Assembly: GCF_004118975.1 (NCBI RefSeq)
Contig: NZ_CP035376.1
Span: 2,356,001 to 2,420,000, forward strand
Origin: Luteimonas sp. YGD11-2
GTDB taxonomy: Bacteria; Pseudomonadota; Gammaproteobacteria; Xanthomonadales; Xanthomonadaceae
DNA: 64,000 nt
Direction: 5' to 3'
Shown here: one piece after another, positions 36,310 through 47,501 of the stretch
Layout of the letters: every line of letters starts with the position of its first letter
Position numbering within the stretch: the first letter of the stretch is position 1
Translations under genes and position numbers: made by a program
Notes under the pieces: model-generated
Database searches by the model: none
What the model saw: only the letters and a program-made list of their open reading frames with translations
What the model was told of the DNA's origin: nothing

Positions 36310-38280
36310 TCAGGGTGCGGCCGGCTGGCCGCCGATATGCGTGTGCAGGAAGCCCAGCAGGCGCCGGTAGAACTCCAGCCGGTGCCCGGGGTCGTGGAAG
36401 CCGTGGCCCTCGTTGGGGTAGTACAGGGTCTCCACCGGTGCCCCGGCGCGGCGCAGCGCGCGTTCCATCAGATGGCTGTGTTCGATCGGTGCCACCAGGT
36501 CCTCGCCACCGGCGGCAAGCAACACCGGCACCCTGATCCGCTCCGCCAGCCGGTTCGGTGACGCCGACGCCAGCGCGCCGGTGTCGGTGCCCAGCCAGTC
36601 GCCGGTCCAGGTGCGCGCCCAGCGGCCCTGGCGGCGGTTCTCGGTGGTCAGTCGCGGCAGGTCGTAGACGCCCACGTAGCCGACCGCGCAGCGGTAGAGA
36701 TCGGGCTCGCGCACGGTGCCCATCAGTGCGGCATAGGCGCCGTAGCTACCGCCATAGACGCAGATGCGCTGCGGGTCCGCGATGCCCTCGGCGATGGCCC
36801 AGCGGGTGGCATCGGTGACGTCGTCCTGCATCACCCCGCCCCACCCGCGGGCACCGGCGGCGCGGAATGCACGCCCGTAGTTGCCGGAGCCGCGGAAGTT
36901 CACCTGCAGCACCGCGTAGCCGGCGGCGGCCAGCACCTGCGCATCGCGGTCGAAGCCCCACATGTCGAAGACGCCGAACGGGCCGCCGTGCGGCATGACC
37001 ACCATCGGCAACGCGCTTGCCTGCACCCCGCGCGGCACGGTGAGGAAGCCATGCAGGGTCAGGCCATCGCGCGCGCGCAGTTCGATTGCGCGCACGCCGG
37101 CCATGCGCCCGGGGTCGATCGCCTCGCTGCGTGCGAAGGCGAAGTCGGCATTGTTGCGGCTGCTGTCGAACTCGTAGTAGCTGCCGGGGTCGACGTCGCT
37201 GCGCACCTGCAGCAGGCGCCGTGAGCCGTCGCCGCTGACCGAGGTCACCGTCACCACCTGCCCTTCGAACACGCCTTCCAGCGCGTGGTGCAGCCGTGCC
37301 TGCGGCGAGGTCTCGTCGAAGAACACCGTGCGCGTGGTGGCGCCATGGAAGCGCGCACCCACCGGCACCCGGCCGCTGTCGTCGTAGACCGGCACCGGAT
37401 CGACCACCCCGTCGCGCAGCAGTTCGCGGCGCTCGCCGCTGGCGATGTCGTAGGCGACGATGCTGTCCGGGCCCGCGCGGTGCTCCACCCGGAGGTAGGC
37501 GGTGGCGTTGTCGGCCGAGAAGCCGAGCGGCACGACGATCCCGCCGCTGGTGCGCTCGTCGTTGATGAGTTCCCATTCGGCCCCGTCGCCCGCGCGCAGG
37601 TAGGTGCGCGAGACGTTGTCGGTGTTGGCGCCGTAGGCGAAGCGGACGGTGCCGGTGGTGTCGGTGACGTACTCCGCCATGGCGACCGGCGCCGCCGTCA
37701 CCCGGGTGCGGCGGCCGGAGTTCACGTCCATGCGCTCGACGCGGCTGATCGGGTCACCCACCAGCGGCGTCACGCGGATCAGCACATGGCGGTCGTCCTC
37801 GGGCAGGGTGTCGATCAGGCGCGCGGCCACGCGCTCCTCGCGCTTGCCCGACGACAACCGCGTGCCGGTGGTCGACTCGCGGACGCGGAAGCCCACCAGC
37901 AGGTCACGTCGCGAACCGTCGGCATTCATGCCGTACAGCTCGCCGGTCGGCAGCGGGTCGTCGCGGCTGCCGAAGGTCTCCGCCACCGCGATCAGCACGC
38001 GCTCCGGGTTGACCCACCAGAAGTCGTGGATGTCGGTGCCGCGGGTGAAGCGGAAGGTCGCGGTGACCGCGCGATCGGCCCCACGCAGGATCACCAGGCC
38101 GTGCTGGCCTTCCATCGGCACCTTGACCGCGTAGTACTCGCCGGTGGGCGACACCTTGAGGTCGGCAACCTTGTCCTCGGCCACGAACGGCGCCAGGTCA
38201 ACCTGCGCCCGCGCGTTCTGGGCGGGCATGCAGCACGCCACGGCCAGGCCGATCGCGGCCAGCCACTTCATTGCATTCAT
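36310..38280 (-). CDS. S9-family alpha/beta-hydrolase peptidase
   Basis: A 656-residue exported peptidase. ATG 38280 gives the signal peptide MNAMKWLAAIGLAVACCMPA, cleaved after ARA. An N-terminal propeller-like region is followed by a catalytic domain with GGSYGAYAALMG as nucleophile elbow, Asp in GGEDLVAPIEHS and His in PNEGHGFHD. The open frame to 38418 upstream is antisense to the isochorismatase start region. It lies 124 bp upstream of the first S9 gene on the same strand. Confidence 0.9.
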   Translation of the reverse strand: MNAMKWLAAIGLAVACCMPAQNARAQVDLAPFVAEDKVADLKVSPTGEYYAVKVPMEGQHGLVILRGADRAVTATFRFTRGTDIHDFWWVNPERVLIAVAETFGSRDDPLPTGELYGMNADGSRRDLLVGFRVRESTTGTRLSSGKREERVAARLIDTLPEDDRHVLIRVTPLVGDPISRVERMDVNSGRRTRVTAAPVAMAEYVTDTTGTVRFAYGANTDNVSRTYLRAGDGAEWELINDERTSGGIVVPLGFSADNATAYLRVEHRAGPDSIVAYDIASGERRELLRDGVVDPVPVYDDSGRVPVGARFHGATTRTVFFDETSPQARLHHALEGVFEGQVVTVTSVSGDGSRRLLQVRSDVDPGSYYEFDSSRNNADFAFARSEAIDPGRMAGVRAIELRARDGLTLHGFLTVPRGVQASALPMVVMPHGGPFGVFDMWGFDRDAQVLAAAGYAVLQVNFRGSGNYGRAFRAAGARGWGGVMQDDVTDATRWAIAEGIADPQRICVYGGSYGAYAALMGTVREPDLYRCAVGYVGVYDLPRLTTENRRQGRWARTWTGDWLGTDTGALASASPNRLAERIRVPVLLAAGGEDLVAPIEHSHLMERALRRAGAPVETLYYPNEGHGFHDPGHRLEFYRRLLGFLHTHIGGQPAAP

Positions 38281-38411
38281 CGATTTCCCCCTGGATTCCG
38301 GTCCGTGTGGTCGTGCGGCTCCCTGCCCCGGCGCGCACTCTACCGGCTCGCCCGCGCACCGGCCACCGCGTTTCACGCAGGCACGCCGTGGCGGTCGCCA
38401 GACTGCGCGCC

Positions 38412-38960
38412 ATGTCACGCATCCCTGCCGCGCTGCTCGTCATCGACATGATCAACCGCTTCGATTTCGACGGCGGCAAGGCACTGGCCGGCGCCGCCGA
38501 GCCGGCATCGAAGCGGATCGCATGGCTGCGCGGGCGCTTCCACGCCGCCGGCTGGCCGGTGGTGATGGTCAACGACAACTTCATGGACTGGAAGGCGGAC
38601 TTCCGCGAGATCTGCGCGGTGTGTTCACAGGACGGCATGCAGGGCGCGGAGATCGCCCGCCGGCTGGCGCCGGTGCCGGGCGACTATTTCGTGCTGAAGC
38701 CGAAGCATTCGGCCTTCCATGCCAGTCCGCTCGATGCGCTGCTTGCAAGCCTGGATGTCGAGCGGCTGGTGATCACCGGCGTGGCCACCGATGCCTGCGT
38801 GCTGGCCACCGCGCTGGATGCGCACATGCGCGATTACGCCCTCGCCGTGCCGCGCGACTGCGTGGCGTCGATCACCCCGGCCCGTCGCGACCGTGCGCTG
38901 GCCGTGCTGCGCGACAACTGCCGGGCCGACACCCGCGGGTCGCGCAGCATCGCACCCTGA
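38412..38960 (+). CDS. Isochorismatase-family cysteine hydrolase
   Basis: A 182-residue cysteine hydrolase of the isochorismatase/nicotinamidase fold. The catalytic triad is visible as Asp in LLVIDMINRFD (residue about 13), Lys in VLKPKHSAF and Cys in ITGVATDACVLATA, with the cis-peptide before Val. The real substrate cannot be told from sequence; relatives hydrolyse amides, ureas or vinyl ethers. ATG 38412 is divergent from the S9 gene. Confidence 0.9.
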   Translation: MSRIPAALLVIDMINRFDFDGGKALAGAAEPASKRIAWLRGRFHAAGWPVVMVNDNFMDWKADFREICAVCSQDGMQGAEIARRLAPVPGDYFVLKPKHSAFHASPLDALLASLDVERLVITGVATDACVLATALDAHMRDYALAVPRDCVASITPARRDRALAVLRDNCRADTRGSRSIAP

Positions 38961-39121
38961 GCGCGCCGCGCACGCGATCGGAATCGCGGCCGTGCGGCAC
39001 AATGCCCGGCGCGCGTATCGCACCGTCCCCGGTGACGGTGCCCGCCGGAGACCGGCGCACGTGCGCCTCCACCCTGTCTTTCCGCGGCACCCGACCGGCG
39101 CCGCGCACCCCGGGATGACCC

Positions 39122-40954
39122 ATGCTGCGCTGGTTCGAAAAACGCCTCGACCCGTTCCCGCCGATGCCGCCCGCGCAACCGCCGCGCGGGCTGGTCGCGT
39201 TCTGCATGCACTACACGCGCGGCAGTGGCAAGTGGCTTGCGCTGATGGGCATGACCGGTGCGCTGATCGCGGTGGCCGAGCTCGGCCTCTACGTCTACCT
39301 GGGTGCGCTGGTCGACCGCCTCGGCGAGCATACGCCCGAGACTTTCCTCGCCGCCGAGGGCTCGCGCCTGATGTGGATGGCGCTGCTGGTGGTGGTTGCG
39401 CTGCCACTGCTGGTGCTGCTCGACAACGCGGTGCAGATGCAGGTGCTGCTGGGCAACTTCCCGATGCGCATCCGCTGGAACGTGCACCGCTACCTGCTGC
39501 GGCAGTCGATGGGCTACTTCCAGGACGAGTTCGCCGGGCGCATCGCCACCAAGCTGATGCAGACTTCGCTGGCGGTGCGCGAGACGGTGATCAAGCTGCT
39601 CGACGTCGGCGTGTACGTGAGCGTGTACGTGGTCGGCGCAATGCTGGCCGCAGCCGCGGCGGACTGGCGGCTGATGCTGCCGTTCGCCGGCTGGGTGGTC
39701 GGTTACGCACTGCTGATGGTGTATTTCGTGCCGCGCATGGAACGGGTCTCGCGCGAGCAGGCCGATGCGCGGTCGGACATGACCGGGCGCATCGTCGACA
39801 GTTACACCAACATCGCCACCGTGAAGCTGTTCTCGCACTCGCGGCGCGAACAGGCCTACGCGCGCGAGGCGATGGATGGCTTCCTCGGCACCGTGTACCG
39901 GCAGATGCGCCTGGCCACCGGCGTGGGCGCCGGCAACTACGCGCTCAACATGGCGCTGGTGTTCGCGGTGGCCGGCATCGGCCTGTGGCTGTGGCTGGGT
40001 GGCGTGATCGGCGCCGGCGCGGTGGCGGTCGGCATCGCCCTGGCGCTGCGGCTGGTCGGCATGAGCCAGTGGATCATGTGGGAGCTGTCGGCGCTGTTCG
40101 AGAACATCGGCACCGTGCGCGACGGCATCAACTCGATCTCGCTGCCGCCGACCGTGGACGACGCGCCGGGCGCGCCGGAATTGCCGGCGGTGCGCGGCGA
40201 CATCCGCTTCAAGGGCGTCGGCTTCCACTACGGCAAGGGTTCGGGGGTGATCGAGCACCTCGACCTGCACATCCGCGCCGGTGAGCGCATCGGCGTGATC
40301 GGCCGCTCGGGTGCCGGCAAGTCGACGCTGGTCAACCTGCTGCTGCGCTTCCACGACGTCGAATCCGGGCGGATCCTGGTCGACGACGTCGACATCGCCA
40401 GCGTGCAGCAGGATTCCCTGCGCGCGCGCATCGGCGTGGTCACCCAGGACACCTCGCTGCTGCACCGTTCGGTGCGCGACAACATCCTCTATGGGCGTCC
40501 CGACGCCAGCGAGGCGGAGATGGTCGAGGCCGCGCGCCAGGCCGAGGCCCACGACTTCATCCTCGGGCTCTCGGATTCCGCCGGCCGCCAGGGCTACGAC
40601 GCCCACGTCGGCGAGCGCGGGGTCAAGCTGTCGGGCGGCCAGCGCCAGCGCGTTGCCATTGCCCGCGTGCTGCTCAAGGACGCGCCGATCCTGGTGCTGG
40701 ACGAGGCCACCTCGGCGCTGGACTCGGAGGTGGAAGCCGCGATCCAGGGCAACCTCTACCGGCTGATGGAAGGCAAGACCGTCATCGCCATCGCCCACCG
40801 GCTGTCGACGATCGCGGCGATGGACCGGCTGATCGTGATGGACCGCGGCGCGATCGTGGAACAGGGCACCCACGCCGAGCTGATTGCCGCCGGCGGGATC
40901 TATGCGCAGCTGTGGGCGCGCCAGTCGGGTGGATTCATCGACCCGGGCGAGTAG
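39122..40954 (+). CDS. ABC transporter, fused membrane and ATPase domains (exporter type)
   Basis: A 610-residue half-transporter. Residues about 35-330 form the six-helix exporter domain and about 365-600 the ATPase with Walker [11 protein letters not shown]-loop VVTQDTSLL, signature [17 protein letters not shown], Walker [13 protein letters not shown] and the H-loop AIAHRLST. It works as a dimer, so a homodimer is likely since no partner gene is adjacent. The domain order and sequence suit lipid or drug efflux (MsbA/MdlB group), but the substrate is unknown. Confidence 0.93.
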   Translation: MLRWFEKRLDPFPPMPPAQPPRGLVAFCMHYTRGSGKWLALMGMTGALIAVAELGLYVYLGALVDRLGEHTPETFLAAEGSRLMWMALLVVVALPLLVLLDNAVQMQVLLGNFPMRIRWNVHRYLLRQSMGYFQDEFAGRIATKLMQTSLAVRETVIKLLDVGVYVSVYVVGAMLAAAAADWRLMLPFAGWVVGYALLMVYFVPRMERVSREQADARSDMTGRIVDSYTNIATVKLFSHSRREQAYAREAMDGFLGTVYRQMRLATGVGAGNYALNMALVFAVAGIGLWLWLGGVIGAGAVAVGIALALRLVGMSQWIMWELSALFENIGTVRDGINSISLPPTVDDAPGAPELPAVRGDIRFKGVGFHYGKGSGVIEHLDLHIRAGERIGVIGRSGAGKSTLVNLLLRFHDVESGRILVDDVDIASVQQDSLRARIGVVTQDTSLLHRSVRDNILYGRPDASEAEMVEAARQAEAHDFILGLSDSAGRQGYDAHVGERGVKLSGGQRQRVAIARVLLKDAPILVLDEATSALDSEVEAAIQGNLYRLMEGKTVIAIAHRLSTIAAMDRLIVMDRGAIVEQGTHAELIAAGGIYAQLWARQSGGFIDPGE

Positions 40955-40994
40955 CACCGGCCAGCAGGCGGCGATGGCGACCGGTCGCGCATCT

Positions 40995-42128
40995 TCAGCC
41001 TTCGCTGCCCTGCCCGACCGTGTCACTGCGCGTCGGCGGCGCCAGCACCAGCCCGGTGCCGACGTCGAACTCCGACAACGGGCTTTCCGCGGGGCAGGTC
41101 TCGTCGGGGAAGCCGAAGCGCTGGCGCAGGTCGAGGCCGCAGGCGTTGAGCGCATCGAGGTCGGTGATCGGCGACTTGCATTGCAGGTCGAAGGCGCGGG
41201 TAAAGGAATCGCGGCGGGTCACGAAGTCCTCGCCGCACTTGCGCATCAGTCGCAGGCGGTCGAGGTCGTCCTGCGCGGGGTTCACCCCGTCCAGCCCGAA
41301 CAGCCGCAGTTCGTCGCCGGTGAGCAGGCGCAGGCTGCGGTTGGGCACCGCCATCATCGCGTCGGCGACCGCGACCGCGGCGCCATTGCGTTCCAGATAG
41401 CTGCGCACGCGGTCGTACACCGCGCGCAGCTCGGCATTGAGCTCGACCCGCGTGGTCGCGGTCGAGCTCATGCGGATGATGCGGTGGATGCCCACACGGC
41501 CGGTGATCAGCCGGGTATCGCCCCCGGCCAGCACGAACACGCAGGCGCTGTGGCAGGACGAGCCTTCGCGCACCCAGATGGTCCAGCGCGATTCGGCGAT
41601 GAGGTCGCCTGCGCGGATCGCCTCCTCGACCTGGCCGCCGATCGAATTGATGTCGAGCACGCGCTTGCCGACGCCGCGCTCGTCGGCCACTGCGGCCACG
41701 CGCTCGACCAGCGCGGTGAAGTCGGGGGCGATGCGGCCGTCGTAGCGCACGCGCATGACGCCACGTTCCTCGCAGGCTTCCAGTGCCTGCCCGATGCTCT
41801 CGCGCGACAGGTCGGCAAGCGGCTCGCCGTCGCCGCGGGCCAGATAGTCGAGTTCGCAGCTGATCGAAGCGGTGCCCGCCTCGAGCGGCACCTCGCTCCA
41901 GTCGACGGCGGGCGCCGTCTCCGGTGCGGGGGGCGTGTCCGCCTGCGGCGCACCGTCCTCCTCGACCGGCGCCACGCTGAACGCACCGCCGTCTTCGGGG
42001 CTGGCCACCGGCACGGTTTCCAGCAGGGGCGCCGGGGCGTCCGGTTCGGAACGCAGGCAGGCCGCGAGGACCAGGGCGAGGGCGACGATGGCAAGGCCGG
42101 CACCGACCCATCGGGGGACGACACGCAT
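40995..42128 (-). CDS. Putative lipoprotein with ClpP-like periplasmic domain (COG3904 type)
   Basis: A 377-residue protein. ATG 42128 gives a lipoprotein signal with lipobox LAAC near residue 24 and a Pro/Glu/Ala-rich linker. The central domain shows the ClpP/SppA-like features DINSIGGQVEEAIRAG, a Ser in SSCHSACVFVLAGG and a His in GRVGIHRI. Relatives grouped in COG3904 are predicted periplasmic proteins of unknown role. Cys residues in SCHSAC may form a disulfide. A proteolytic role is inference. Convergent with the ABC transporter gene. Confidence 0.75.
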   Translation of the reverse strand: MRVVPRWVGAGLAIVALALVLAACLRSEPDAPAPLLETVPVASPEDGGAFSVAPVEEDGAPQADTPPAPETAPAVDWSEVPLEAGTASISCELDYLARGDGEPLADLSRESIGQALEACEERGVMRVRYDGRIAPDFTALVERVAAVADERGVGKRVLDINSIGGQVEEAIRAGDLIAESRWTIWVREGSSCHSACVFVLAGGDTRLITGRVGIHRIIRMSSTATTRVELNAELRAVYDRVRSYLERNGAAVAVADAMMAVPNRSLRLLTGDELRLFGLDGVNPAQDDLDRLRLMRKCGEDFVTRRDSFTRAFDLQCKSPITDLDALNACGLDLRQRFGFPDETCPAESPLSEFDVGTGLVLAPPTRSDTVGQGSEG

Positions 42129-42301
42129 GCTGGGCAGGGCTCCGATCGGGTGGGGGCACGCACGGATGGCGGCAATGCGCACCAGTCTAGGGCCGCCGGC
42201 GTTGCGCGATGGAACCGCGGGTGAACCGTGCCGGCCGGTGATGACGCCATCCGCACGGCGACCGGTGCGCAGCTGGGCGCGACCGGCATCCGCCGCGCCG
42301 C

Positions 42302-42706
42302 TCAGAACAGCCCGCGCAACACCATCAGGATGCCTGCCACCGACACCGCCCATACCAGCGAGCGCAGGTATGGAATACCCGCCGCGTACAACGGCACGTA
42401 GGCGACGCGCGCCCAGAAGTAGAGCTGTGCGCCAAGCGCGGTGCCGGCATCACCGCGGCCGGTGGCCACCACCGCCAGCACCGCCGCGGCGAAGAATCCG
42501 AAGGTCTCGAGGTAGTTGCGCCAGGCGCGGTCCAGCCGTGCCCCGACGCCGCTCAACGGTGGCGGTTCACCGTCGCGCGGGCCGGCATTCCAGCGCATCC
42601 CGCGCTGGCGTGTCATCACCGCCGCGGCGAGGAACAGCTGGCCCAGGCCGAGCAGCACCGCCCAGGCCAGCATGCGGATTTCCAGCGGAAGCGTGGCGAA
42701 TTCCAT
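42302..42706 (-). CDS. MAPEG-family membrane protein
   Basis: A 134-residue protein with four membrane helices. The family shows in RLDRAWRNYLETFGFFAAA, the segment that in MAPEG proteins (RANxxE/NxxE motif) contributes to glutathione binding, and in the helix ARVAYVPLYAAGIPYLRS. Bacterial MAPEG proteins are largely uncharacterised and may be glutathione-dependent. It is 24 bp downstream of the small membrane gene at 42731-42970. Confidence 0.88.
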   Translation of the reverse strand: MEFATLPLEIRMLAWAVLLGLGQLFLAAAVMTRQRGMRWNAGPRDGEPPPLSGVGARLDRAWRNYLETFGFFAAAVLAVVATGRGDAGTALGAQLYFWARVAYVPLYAAGIPYLRSLVWAVSVAGILMVLRGLF

Positions 42707-42730
42707 TCGAGGCCCCTCGCGCGGTTGCGG

Positions 42731-42970
42731 TCAGGCGAGCGGGCGCCGGTACATCGCCGCGTTGATGCAGGAGAACACGGCGACCACGAACCAGCCGAAT
42801 GGCAGGAACGACAGCGTCAGCACCCAGGTGATCACGAACGCGATGCACGCGGCGACGAACCACAGGATCGCCGACATGATGCGACCCTGTACCAGCTGCC
42901 CGAGCCCGGGAATGAAGAAACTGCAGATCGCGGCAATGACGTTGCCGGTTGAACCCTGTCCTGCGCTCAT
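42731..42970 (-). CDS. Small two-helix membrane protein (TM2/YqaE-like)
   Basis: A 79-residue protein. MSAGQGSTGNVIAA starts a first hydrophobic segment (AICSFFIPGLGQLVQG) and a second longer hydrophobic pair (ILWFVAACIAFVITWVLTL, PFGWFVVAVFSCINA). The FIPGLGQL motif resembles TM2-domain proteins. The function is unknown. ATG 42970 was chosen over the open upstream frame because it begins the conserved hydrophobic part. Confidence 0.7.
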   Translation of the reverse strand: MSAGQGSTGNVIAAICSFFIPGLGQLVQGRIMSAILWFVAACIAFVITWVLTLSFLPFGWFVVAVFSCINAAMYRRPLA

Positions 42971-43049
42971 CGATGCCCCCTTGCGGATGTGAATGCGCGC
43001 AGTCTGTGGTCCGTGGTGCATTGCCTGCGTGAACCGCGGGGCAGGTGCA

Positions 43050-43559
43050 CTACTGGTCGTGCCCGCTGATCGAGGAGTGCGGCTCGCCACGGTCCTGACC
43101 GGACAGCCTCGGCAACAGCCCGACCACGATGAAGGCCACGATCGTGGTGATGATGGCGACCCACTCCTGGCCCATGCCCGCCGCCATGCCGATCGCGGCG
43201 GTCATCCAGATGCCGGCGGCGGTGGTCAGGCCCTCGATGCGTTCGCCGCGGTCGAGCTTGAGGATCGCGCCCGCGCCGAGGAAGCCGATGCCGGACACGA
43301 TTCCCTGCATCACGCGGGTGACCTCGTCGGCGGATACGCCGTGCATGAGCGGCGCCAGCACGAACAGCGCCGAGCCGATCGAGACCAGGATGTGGGTCTT
43401 GAGGCCGGCCGCGCGGCCCTTCTGCTCGCGCTCCCAGCCGATGATGCCGCCGAGGATCGCAGCCATCAGTACCCGCGCGATCATCACCGTCATGTCGCCG
43501 GCATCGGGCACCGCGAACTCGTCGGCCAGGGCATGGCCGATCTCGCCGAGCACGCTCAT
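43050..43559 (-). CDS. MgtC/SapB-family inner-membrane protein
   Basis: A 169-residue protein with four to five helices and the MgtC hallmark segments GGIIGWEREQKGRAAGLKTH, SGIGFLGAGAILK and GLTTAAGIWMTAAIGMAAG. It is the short SapB/YhiD-like type without the long cytosolic ACT-like domain of Salmonella MgtC. MgtC proteins affect growth in low magnesium and survival in host cells; here only the family can be stated. The MgtC-Mg regulatory leader of Salmonella is not evident. Confidence 0.92.
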   Translation of the reverse strand: MSVLGEIGHALADEFAVPDAGDMTVMIARVLMAAILGGIIGWEREQKGRAAGLKTHILVSIGSALFVLAPLMHGVSADEVTRVMQGIVSGIGFLGAGAILKLDRGERIEGLTTAAGIWMTAAIGMAAGMGQEWVAIITTIVAFIVVGLLPRLSGQDRGEPHSSISGHDQ

Positions 43560-43710
43560 CGCGCAGGTTCCGGCAGGGTCGGCGTACGGAATTCAGCGGT
43601 GCGGACGGGTGCCGTCACGGGTCGTGGCATGGGGACAATCCTCCGATGCCCGCACGCTAGCGCCGGCACGGTGGCCGGCGGGTGATGAATAGGCCCCGCG
43701 CTGTGGGCGG

Positions 43711-43741
43711 AAAGAAAGATGCCCGCCTCGCGGCGGGCATC
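43711..43741 (-). terminator. Rho-independent terminator of the glycine-zipper gene
   Basis: A 10-bp stem (GATGCCCGCC/GGCGGGCATC, 4-nt loop) at 43718-43741 follows the stop at 43766. On the minus strand a TTTCTTTCC run follows. Confidence 0.8.
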
Positions 43742-43765
43742 GTCCAGCCAACTCGCCGGTGTCGG

Positions 43766-44656
43766 TCAGCCGACCGTGAACCGACCCTTGTCGCTGCCAC
43801 CGGTGCCGGTGCCGACCCCCGCATTCGGATCGACGTGGCCCGAGCCGGTGCTGCCCGAATACGCCCCACCGCTGCCGGAGTAGCTGCCGCTGCTGTAGCG
43901 GTCGTGCGAGGTGAACGCATCGCGCACGGCGGCCTTCGCGCGGTCCCAGTCCAGCTTGGAATTGCCGCGGCGGCTGCCCCAGTCGCGCGACAGCTCCGAC
44001 TCCAGGCTCTCGTCCCAGTCGCGATCGGCGTACATGGTGCGGGCCTGCACGCCGTAGCGGTATGCGGGCTGGTAGTCCTCGAAACCGCTGTCCTGGTCGC
44101 GGTAATCGGCCTTGTCGAAGCTTTCGGAGAAGTAGGAATCACTGCTGCGATAGGTCTGGTGGGTGCGATCGGCACGGTCCCAGGCATCACGCACTGCCGG
44201 CTGGGCGTCTTCCCATGGCAGGCGCGACTCGCCACGCGCCTTGTCCCACTCCGAGCGCAGGCTGGCTTCGGATTCGTCCCAGCCGCGGTCGAGGTCCGCC
44301 TCGCGCGCCTGCAGGCCGAAGCCGTAGGCGGTGGAGTAATCGCGGTCGTAGTCGTAGTCCGACTTCACGTAGGGGCGGTCCTTGTGCGCTTCGCGCCAGT
44401 AGGCCTCCTCGCCGGTCGGGTCGATGCGCTCGGCCACACGCTTGCCCACTGCGGCGCCGGCCACCACGCCCACCGCGGCACCGATCAGGGTGCCGATCGG
44501 CCCGAGCACGGTTCCTGCGGCCGCGCCCGCGGCCATGCCACCGGCGGCACCGCCGACGCCGACGCCGACCGGGTGTGAACCGGGGGCACCGGTGATCGGA
44601 TCGCGATTGGCGTCGCGGCCGGCGTGCTCGAGGCTGTCGTCGTGCTTCGAATTCAT
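43766..44656 (-). CDS. Glycine-zipper protein with two internal repeats
   Basis: A 296-residue protein of unknown function. Residues 30-73 are Gly/Ala-rich with GxxxG spacing (GVGVGGAAGGMAAGAA), a glycine-zipper that may insert into or associate with membrane. Two acidic repeats with a period of about 88 residues follow: AYGFGLQAR (110-118) matches AYRYGVQAR (198-206), GWDES matches DWDES, and LPWEDAQPAVRDAWD matches LDWDRAKAAVRDAFT. The C-terminus is Ser/Gly-rich. ATG 44656 is set by the domain; the upstream frame is shadow. A stress or general-stress role is a guess by analogy. Confidence 0.75.
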   Translation of the reverse strand: MNSKHDDSLEHAGRDANRDPITGAPGSHPVGVGVGGAAGGMAAGAAAGTVLGPIGTLIGAAVGVVAGAAVGKRVAERIDPTGEEAYWREAHKDRPYVKSDYDYDRDYSTAYGFGLQAREADLDRGWDESEASLRSEWDKARGESRLPWEDAQPAVRDAWDRADRTHQTYRSSDSYFSESFDKADYRDQDSGFEDYQPAYRYGVQARTMYADRDWDESLESELSRDWGSRRGNSKLDWDRAKAAVRDAFTSHDRYSSGSYSGSGGAYSGSTGSGHVDPNAGVGTGTGGSDKGRFTVG

Positions 44657-44774
44657 GGCGTGCTCCTGCAGGGGGAATGTGCGTCCACCCTGCGCGCGCC
44701 GCGGTGAAACCATCGTGTGCACGGGCGCCGCGGCTTGCGCCGCGTTCAGTCGCCGTCGCTGAATGCGTCCCGTG

Positions 44775-45230
44775 CTACGCGGCGGTCTCGCCACGGCCGA
44801 GCGGATCGGGCAGCGCCTCGTGGTTGCCCGCAAACGACAGCGACAAAGAGTTGAGGCAGTGGCGTTCATGGGTCGGCGGCGGGCCGTCGGGGAACACGTG
44901 ACCCAGGTGGCTCTCGCAGCGCGCGCACACCACCTCGACGCGGATCATCCCGTGGCTGGTGTCACGGACGCGGCGGATATGCGCCTCGTCGTACGGCGCG
45001 AAGAAACTCGGCCAGCCGGTGCCGGAATCGAACTTGGTGCTGGAGCGGAACAGCGGCAGGCCGCACAGCCGGCAGCAGTAGACGCCGTCGCGCTTGTTGT
45101 CGAGGAACACCCCGCAGAACGGCGCTTCGGTGCCGTGCTGCAGCAGCACGCGGCGCTCGTCGGGCGACAACCCGGCAACCAGGGTGTCGCGCTGTGCGGC
45201 GGTGGGCGGGGTCAGGTCGAACTGGCTCAT
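44775..45230 (-). CDS. msrB: Peptide-methionine (R)-S-oxide reductase MsrB
   Basis: A 151-residue enzyme that reduces methionine-R-sulfoxide in proteins. The catalytic Cys is in [11 protein letters not shown], the substrate Trp in GTGWPSFF, and two zinc-binding CxxC motifs are CRLCG and [15 protein letters not shown] 45230 starts the usual MsrB N-terminus; the frame extends antisense into the hutU 3' region. Confidence 0.96.
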   Translation of the reverse strand: MSQFDLTPPTAAQRDTLVAGLSPDERRVLLQHGTEAPFCGVFLDNKRDGVYCCRLCGLPLFRSSTKFDSGTGWPSFFAPYDEAHIRRVRDTSHGMIRVEVVCARCESHLGHVFPDGPPPTHERHCLNSLSLSFAGNHEALPDPLGRGETAA

Positions 45231-45354
45231 GGCGGCATCCGGCAGGGAAAGTGGCTGCTGACTACATGGCGGCGCCGCCGAGGATCCGCAACCTTGGCGC
45301 GCACCGCGCAGCGAATCGCCTGATGCGACGACGGCGCGCCGCAGGCGCCGTGGA

Positions 45355-47034
<1,680 letters not shown>

Positions 47035-47098
47035 GGTGGCCCTGCGGTGTCACGGTGGCCGGCGATTATCCACCATGCCCGTGCGCCGGCCGGAACGA

Positions 47099-47125
47099 CG
47101 ACGCCCGGCACAGGGCCGGGCGTCG
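47099..47125 (-). terminator. Strong GC hairpin after the small secreted protein gene
   Basis: An 11-bp perfect stem (CGACGCCCGGC/GCCGGGCGTCG, 5-nt loop) lies 18 bp past the stop at 47144. No clear T-run follows on the minus strand, so it may act as a transcript-end stabiliser or weak terminator. Confidence 0.5.
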
Positions 47126-47143
47126 GGTACCACATGGACCGGA

Positions 47144-47443
47144 TCAGCGAATCGAAGGATCCAGCCGGCGCAGGGCGTCCTTGACGTCCACACCGCCCGA
47201 ACGCTCGATGTCCTCGCGCGTGTACACGCGGCCACCCGCGTTGATGCAGGCGTCGCGCTCGCTGCGGCTGCGGGCCTCGCGCGAGGCGGTGATGCGCGAG
47301 CCGGTCTCGCGGATGCAGTAGCGTTCATTGGCGGCCGCGCGCTCGGCACGGGTCAGGCGGACGTCTTCCTCGGGCTCCGCCTGCTGCGCGGAGACGCCGA
47401 ACGCCAGGCCCAGGAGGGCGGTGGCAAGCATCAATCGCTTCAT
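47144..47443 (-). CDS. Small secreted hypothetical protein
   Basis: A 99-residue protein with a clear signal peptide (MKRLMLATALLGLAFGVSAQ) and a good ribosome site GAGGTGA upstream. The mature part is highly charged, with two Cys (ERYCIRETGSRI, RDACINAGGRVY) about 31 residues apart that could form a disulfide. The pattern CxRETGSRI...AC...GRVY(T)REDI recurs in small xanthomonad periplasmic proteins in my recollection, but no function is known. Confidence 0.75.
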   Translation of the reverse strand: MKRLMLATALLGLAFGVSAQQAEPEEDVRLTRAERAAANERYCIRETGSRITASREARSRSERDACINAGGRVYTREDIERSGGVDVKDALRRLDPSIR

Positions 47444-47501
47444 GGATCACCTCGGAGGATATGTGTAGCCTCAGACGATACGCGCGCGCGCATGCACGCG
47501 C

